DNA of 10,612 nucleotides. It comes from Marinilabilia sp. UBA5340 (GTDB lineage: Bacteria > Bacteroidota > Bacteroidia > Bacteroidales > Marinilabiliaceae). This document shows positions 6,944-10,612 of this stretch, piece by piece. Location of the stretch: NCBI GenBank assembly GCA_002411085.1, contig DHQK01000076.1:1633-12244 (forward strand), given 5' to 3'. The notes under the pieces were generated by a model, which was not told where the DNA came from, made no database searches, and was given only the letters and a program-made list of their open reading frames with translations. Position 1 is the first letter of the stretch, and every line of letters starts with the position of its first letter. A program made the position numbers and the translations under genes.

Positions 6944-6978
6944 TATGCGCTACTGACTAATAACTAATTTCTAAAACT
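6944..6978. repeat. Second degenerate 7-base series next to the ribBA stop
   Basis: On the + strand five heptamers follow one another: TATGCGC, TACTGAC, TAATAAC, TAATTTC, TAAAACT. TA occupies positions 1-2 in all five and C position 7 in four. The last base overlaps the ribBA stop codon. The consensus differs from the block at 925-987, though the unit length is the same. With only five AT-rich units, chance cannot be excluded. Confidence 0.4.
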
Positions 6979-8240
6979 CACTTTTTGTTTTTGAAATTCG
7001 CCTGCTGATCCATGTATTTGAAAAACTTGAGATTGTGTCCCATTCGTTCCTTCTTGGTATGCATGTAGAATTCATTGTAAGGATTGGGTGCCACCTCTAT
7101 TGGAACATTCTCTACAATGGTAAGTCCATAGCCTTCCAAACCAATTCTTTTAATCGGGTTGTTGGTCATCAGGCGCATTTTTTTTACGCCCAACTCCCGT
7201 AATATTTGTGCTCCAACGCCATAGTCACGTTCATCCGCTTCAAACCCCAGATCCGTATTGGCATCTACGGTATCACGCCCTTCTTCCTGAAGTTTGTAAG
7301 CTTTGATTTTGTTCATCAGTCCGATGCCTCTTCCTTCCTGATTCATGTACACAATGACACCTTTCCCTTCATTTTCAATGGTCTCCATTGCTTTCTGCAA
7401 TTGCTCCCCGCATTCGCAACGCAATGAGCCAAATATGTCTCCCGTAGCACAGGAGGAGTGAACGCGCACCAGAATGGGTTCATTTTCGTCCCAGGTTCCT
7501 TTGATCAGGGCCATGTGCTCCAGTCCATTGGATTTTTGCTTAAAAGGTATGAATTGAAAGTCTCCGTGTGCTGTAGGGAGGTGTACTTGCACTCCTTTGA
7601 CGATCAGACTTTCTTTTTGAAGACGATATGCAATCAGGTCTTTGATTGTGATAATTTTCAGATCAAACTTTTTGGCGATTTCCATTAATTCCGGAAGCCG
7701 TGCCATGGTACCATCGTCGTTCATAATTTCCACCAAAACTCCGGCAGGCGCTTGTCCGGCCAAGCGGGCCAGATCTACTGTGGCCTCCGTATGTCCTGCA
7801 CGGCGAAGCACTCCTCTCTCTTTTGCTTTGAGCGGAAAGATGTGCCCCGGACGTCCCAGATCTTCGGGCTTGGTGGCAGGATCACTCAATGCTTTGATGG
7901 TTTTTGCCCTGTCCGAAGCCGAGATGCCGGTGGTGCAGCCATGTCCCAACAGATCTACAGAGATGGTGAAAGGCGTGGCGTGCAACGATGTGTTTTTTCC
8001 GACCATCAGCTCCAATTCCAGTTCATCGCATCGCTCCTCCAGAAGTGGGGTGCAAATTAGTCCACGTCCGTGTTTGGCCATGAAATTGACCTTTTCGGGA
8101 GTGATTAGTTCGGCTGAAGTAATAAAATCGCCTTCATTTTCTCGATCTTCGTCATCTACCACTATAACCAGTTCTCCTTTTCGGAATGCTTCAATGGCTT
8201 CATCGATCGTGTTCAGTTGAATATCAGAAGTATTGCCCAT
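6978..8240 (-). CDS. ribBA: Bifunctional riboflavin synthesis protein RibBA
   Basis: A fusion of two enzymes that feed riboflavin synthesis (residue numbers from ATG 8240). The N-terminal half (about 9-205) is 3,4-dihydroxy-2-butanone 4-phosphate synthase, with DDEDRENEGD (29-38), LGHGCTTGISASDRA (98-112) and RRAGHTEATVDLA (146-158). The C-terminal half (about 210-405) is GTP cyclohydrolase II, with zinc ligands Cys264, Cys275 and Cys277 in the VRVHSSC and SLRCECG motifs, and NQEGRGIGLMNKIKAYKLQ further on. Both active sites look intact. The frame also has an ATG at 8258, which would add six residues (426 in all, against 420). I prefer 8240 because the -7 box at 8269-8276 would put the transcript start only a few bases before 8258. 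No FMN riboswitch fits in the short leader. The C-terminal tail is basic (NFKNKK). Confidence 0.96.
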   Translation of the reverse strand: MGNTSDIQLNTIDEAIEAFRKGELVIVVDDEDRENEGDFITSAELITPEKVNFMAKHGRGLICTPLLEERCDELELELMVGKNTSLHATPFTISVDLLGHGCTTGISASDRAKTIKALSDPATKPEDLGRPGHIFPLKAKERGVLRRAGHTEATVDLARLAGQAPAGVLVEIMNDDGTMARLPELMEIAKKFDLKIITIKDLIAYRLQKESLIVKGVQVHLPTAHGDFQFIPFKQKSNGLEHMALIKGTWDENEPILVRVHSSCATGDIFGSLRCECGEQLQKAMETIENEGKGVIVYMNQEGRGIGLMNKIKAYKLQEEGRDTVDANTDLGFEADERDYGVGAQILRELGVKKMRLMTNNPIKRIGLEGYGLTIVENVPIEVAPNPYNEFYMHTKKERMGHNLKFFKYMDQQANFKNKK

Positions 8241-8268
8241 GGCTGAATAAATTGTCATTTAAGGATTG

Positions 8269-8299
8269 CAAAATTACACAAATAATTATCAGTCGCAAT
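8269..8299 (-). promoter_or_regulatory. Putative promoter of ribBA
   Basis: On the - strand, TTG (8296-8298) is followed after 19 bases by TAATTTTG (8269-8276), an exact TAnnTTTG match. This is the best complete promoter in the window. The predicted start near 8262 gives a leader of about 20 bases to ATG 8240. Confidence 0.6.
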
Positions 8300-8382
8300 G
8301 TCAGACGTCATTAATCATTGATATTAACCTATATTAATGGTGTTGATTCATGACTAAAGTTAGCAGGAAAACTGTGTAATTT

Positions 8383-9873
8383 TTAATTCCACTTTTTCTT
8401 TCGCTTAAATCGGGCCAGCAATTTTTGGAAAAAGATTACATAAGCATCCGAATTCATGATGGCAGAATCGGTGGCTGATTTGTAGGTGAGGAAAATTCCC
8501 AGTGGAAGTAATACGGCTGACGAGAGCCACATGCCCTGGTAGACGTACCAGACGCCTTCGCGGGCCATTTTGGCACCCATTGTGTCAATAATGTAATAAG
8601 CGACAAAGAAGAGTACCGAAATCACCACAGGCATTCCCAGTCCCCCTTTGCGAATGATGGCTCCCAGGGGGGCACCGATAAAGAAAAAGATCAGGCAGGC
8701 AAACGGCAGGGTGAACTTTCGGTTCAGTTCCATCTTGTGCCGCCTGAGATTGGTTTCCTGCCTTTCAATGAATTTCATACGTTCATCGATAGTACTTTGC
8801 GTGTTTCTTGCTTGTCGTAGTGCCATGTCGTAAATCATCTGCTGGCGACTGGTGCCAAGGCTCTCGAACACGCTATCGATGTTGATGGCTGCGGTGGAAT
8901 CTATTTGGGAGAAATCACCGCCTGCAGATCCGGGATTTGTGGATTTTCTCTTGGCTTCGTGCCGTATTTTGGAAAAGTAGAATGACCGGGATCTGGATTC
9001 CAGATTGTTCACAAACTTAGCTCTCTCTTTGCCAATGCTGTCGAGATCGTGATTGATCTGTTTGAGATTTTTCATCCGGTCACTGTGCTTGAACAAATTT
9101 TCATCTGTTTTGGAGAAATCGAAACCCTTTAAAGGAATGATGGCTGTTTGAGATTCAAACTGATCTGTTCTGAAAAGATTTTCCTGGGTATTTCTCCGGT
9201 TTTTTTCCAGACCTACTTTCTCGTCATACCGCACTCCGTTAAAAAGAACCAGTTTCAGGAATTTTTTATCGTCCGACATTAAAAGTTTGCCTGAGTCTGC
9301 CAGAGTTACATTGCTGTTGCGGGCATAACGATCACGATGGTCATAGATCATCACATCGTAAAGCATGTTTTTGGAGGGATCTTTCTCCCTCACTTTGATA
9401 CTGAAGTCGTCGACTCCCTGGTAAAATACGTTTTCCTTTATGTCCAGTTCCAATCGTGTTTCCTTGATCCCATGCAGGATCGAAACCAGTTTGAGATTGG
9501 CCACCGGCAATACATTGTTCGAAAACTTGTAGGCACCGTAGGAGGTTAATACGGTTAGTATTATGAGCGGGAGCATGATGCGGGGAAGTGAAATACCTGC
9601 CGATTTGAGTGCGGTCAATTCATAATTTTCTCCAAGATTACCGAAAGTCATCAGAGAGGCCAGGAGAATTGCCAGCGGCAGGGCCATTGGGACTACCTGC
9701 AACGAGGCATAAAAGAGTAATTCGGTTAATACATGCCATTCCAGTCCTTTCCCTACCAGATCATCCACATAGCGCCAGAGAAACTGCATAACCAGTATAA
9801 ACATGGAGATAAAAAAAGTCATGAGCAATGGCCCAAGATAACTTTTTAGTATGAACAGGTGGACTTTCTTCAT
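8383..9873 (-). CDS. LptF/LptG family permease (lipopolysaccharide export)
   Basis: A 496-residue inner-membrane protein of the YjgP/YjgQ family. In LPS export two such proteins, LptF and LptG, pair with the LptB ATPase to lift lipopolysaccharide out of the inner membrane. Three N-terminal membrane segments (about 12-33, 52-76, 98-118) are followed by a large periplasmic part (about 120-385) and three C-terminal segments (about 387-408, 413-433, 446-465). FGNLGENYELTALKSAGISL (77-96) is the conserved cytoplasmic coupling region. The N-terminal part of the periplasmic region should be the beta-jellyroll; residues about 265-385 are highly charged and probably helical, making the protein some 130 residues longer than the E. 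coli homologues. The C-terminal tail is cytoplasmic and basic (RFKRKKKWN). LptF and LptG cannot be told apart here. It lies upstream of ribBA on the same strand with a 124-base gap or more and no clear terminator between. Confidence 0.92.
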   Translation of the reverse strand: MKKVHLFILKSYLGPLLMTFFISMFILVMQFLWRYVDDLVGKGLEWHVLTELLFYASLQVVPMALPLAILLASLMTFGNLGENYELTALKSAGISLPRIMLPLIILTVLTSYGAYKFSNNVLPVANLKLVSILHGIKETRLELDIKENVFYQGVDDFSIKVREKDPSKNMLYDVMIYDHRDRYARNSNVTLADSGKLLMSDDKKFLKLVLFNGVRYDEKVGLEKNRRNTQENLFRTDQFESQTAIIPLKGFDFSKTDENLFKHSDRMKNLKQINHDLDSIGKERAKFVNNLESRSRSFYFSKIRHEAKRKSTNPGSAGGDFSQIDSTAAINIDSVFESLGTSRQQMIYDMALRQARNTQSTIDERMKFIERQETNLRRHKMELNRKFTLPFACLIFFFIGAPLGAIIRKGGLGMPVVISVLFFVAYYIIDTMGAKMAREGVWYVYQGMWLSSAVLLPLGIFLTYKSATDSAIMNSDAYVIFFQKLLARFKRKKKWN

Positions 9874-9907
9874 TGAAATAATAATTGTGTGCTGTCAGAT
9901 TAATGGC

Positions 9908-9947
9908 AAAAAAAAAGCATTCAAAATATGTACCACATTTTGAATGC
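9908..9947 (-). terminator. Intrinsic terminator downstream of the START-like gene
   Basis: Read on the - strand, an 11-base-pair perfect stem (GCATTCAAAAT, 9947-9937, with its complement at 9927-9917) closes a 9-base loop and runs into nine T residues (9916-9908). It is AT-rich but long. It lies 114 bases after the stop of the START-like gene and 34 bases before the permease start, so the two genes are probably separate transcripts. Confidence 0.85.
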
Positions 9948-10061
9948 AAAGTTAATGAATCAAGTACTATTTTGATGGGAATTGATGACCAAAATATCTT
10001 CTGTTTTGGGAAAGAAACGAAAGATGGCAGTCAGCACTTCCTTTTTTCGATAATGGAAGGG

Positions 10062-10451
10062 TCAGGCAGAACCCAGGCCGTGCTTTAAAACTTCTACCTG
10101 CTGGTCCCACAATTCGACCGTGTCCTCTTTTTCATCAGGCTCTACATGGTCGGTAATAATAAGGGCCACATCTCCGGTTAGTTCATCAACATTGATTTCG
10201 AATTCGAACCAGATGTCCTCCATGCCTTCATCGAGCCATTGATAACGAACCATCTTGTTCTCTTTGCGCAGGGTTTGTTCGGCTTGTTGTTCACTTCCTT
10301 CCCAAATAAATGTAAAAACTTTTCCTTTTACATTTACATTATCGGCAAACCACTCTGAAAGGCCACTGGGGGTGGCCAACCGGTTAAAAAGAATGGCCGG
10401 CGAGGTGTTGAGTAAGTACTCAAGCTCAATCTTTTCTAAATTGTCTGCCAT
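10062..10451 (-). CDS. START-like (SRPBCC fold) domain protein
   Basis: A 129-residue cytoplasmic protein resembling the short START-like proteins found widely in Bacteroidota and distantly related to the AHSA1/SRPBCC fold. Recognisable segments are KIELEYLLNTSPAILFNRLATPSGLSEWFAD in the first 36 residues, in which the TPSGLSEWFA motif matches the first helix of AHSA1-like domains, then VFTFIWEGSEQ (45-55), MVRYQWLDEG (67-76), FEFEINVDELTGDVALIITD (82-101) and a C-terminal helix with ELWDQQVEVLKHGLGS. The fold usually forms a hydrophobic cavity for a lipid or other ligand; the ligand is unknown here. The protein is strongly acidic. I chose ATG 10451; the open frame runs 24 codons further upstream but without resemblance to the family. 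No confident promoter was found upstream. Confidence 0.85.
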   Translation of the reverse strand: MADNLEKIELEYLLNTSPAILFNRLATPSGLSEWFADNVNVKGKVFTFIWEGSEQQAEQTLRKENKMVRYQWLDEGMEDIWFEFEINVDELTGDVALIITDHVEPDEKEDTVELWDQQVEVLKHGLGSA

Positions 10452-10591
10452 TGCAAATAATATTTTGGTTTTCTGGTCACAATATAGTGGATTTATCCAG
10501 AAAAAAAAATTTGAGGAGATCAATGACTGGTTTCGTCAATTGATTATCGTTATGTTTTATTCCAATAGTTCGTTCATAAATTTATTAAGGT

Positions 10592-10607
10592 AATGACCCA
10601 ATGACGC
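10592..10607. repeat. Short 8-base direct repeat at the window edge
   Basis: AATGACCC (10592-10599) and AATGACGC (10600-10607) are adjacent and differ at one base. Two units alone prove little, but the repeat may continue beyond the window end. Confidence 0.3.
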
Positions 10608-10612
10608 AAAGT

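Noticed and set aside
7642..8220. 192-residue + strand frame opposite ribBA
   Set aside because: It lies wholly antisense to a well-conserved enzyme; its Ser/Arg-rich product is a typical shadow translation.
8259..8382. Possible FMN riboswitch before ribBA
   Set aside because: No RFN-type conserved segments were seen, and the predicted promoter leaves only about a 20-base leader.
9917..9947. Inverted repeat as an insertion-sequence end or regulator site
   Set aside because: The nine-T run directly after the stem on the - strand explains it better as an intrinsic terminator; no transposase is nearby.
9885..10088. 67-residue + strand frame between the permease and START-like genes
   Set aside because: It spans the terminator hairpin and the end of the START-like gene, with no family resemblance or start signal.

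Overview
The window looks like a core-genome stretch of a Bacteroidota bacterium, probably in the Bacteroidales/Marinilabiliales range. This rests on several signs: promoter boxes of the Bacteroidota type (TAnnTTTG, in some cases with an upstream TTG or TTTG about 19 bases away), a fused RibBA, a short XseB, an LptF/LptG-type permease with an enlarged middle region, and a small START-like (SRPBCC) protein of a kind common in that phylum. No mobile element, CRISPR array, tRNA or rRNA gene was seen.

Layout, left to right. On the + strand the window opens inside dnaK, which ends at 696 and is followed by a strong intrinsic terminator. A 377-base gap carries an unusual degenerate 7-base tandem repeat and then a promoter. 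That promoter leads into a tight three-gene operon: an exported MORN/YwqK-repeat protein, xseA and xseB (exonuclease VII). The cytidine deaminase gene cdd converges on xseB with only 8 bases between them. Divergent from cdd, on the + strand, are a secreted glucosaminidase with two LysM domains and a small single-domain PAS protein, closed by a terminator. From about 5800 to 10451 everything is on the - strand: fmt, ribBA, an LptF/LptG family permease and a START-like protein. At least two hairpin terminators (after ribBA and after the START-like gene) split these into separate transcripts.

The genes are mostly housekeeping: protein folding (DnaK), DNA repair (ExoVII), pyrimidine salvage (Cdd), cell-wall turnover (glucosaminidase), initiator-tRNA formylation (Fmt), riboflavin synthesis (RibBA) and lipopolysaccharide export (LptF/G family). 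Nothing here is clearly a new multi-gene system.

The most unusual signal is non-coding. There are runs of degenerate heptanucleotide units: nine in a row with an invariant GC dinucleotide at 925-987, a shorter relative at 843-870, and a different heptad series (TAnnnnC) at 6944-6978, directly against the ribBA stop codon. The next most interesting items are the stand-alone PAS protein, the exported MORN-repeat protein leading the exonuclease VII operon, and the promoter position that bears on the ribBA start codon.
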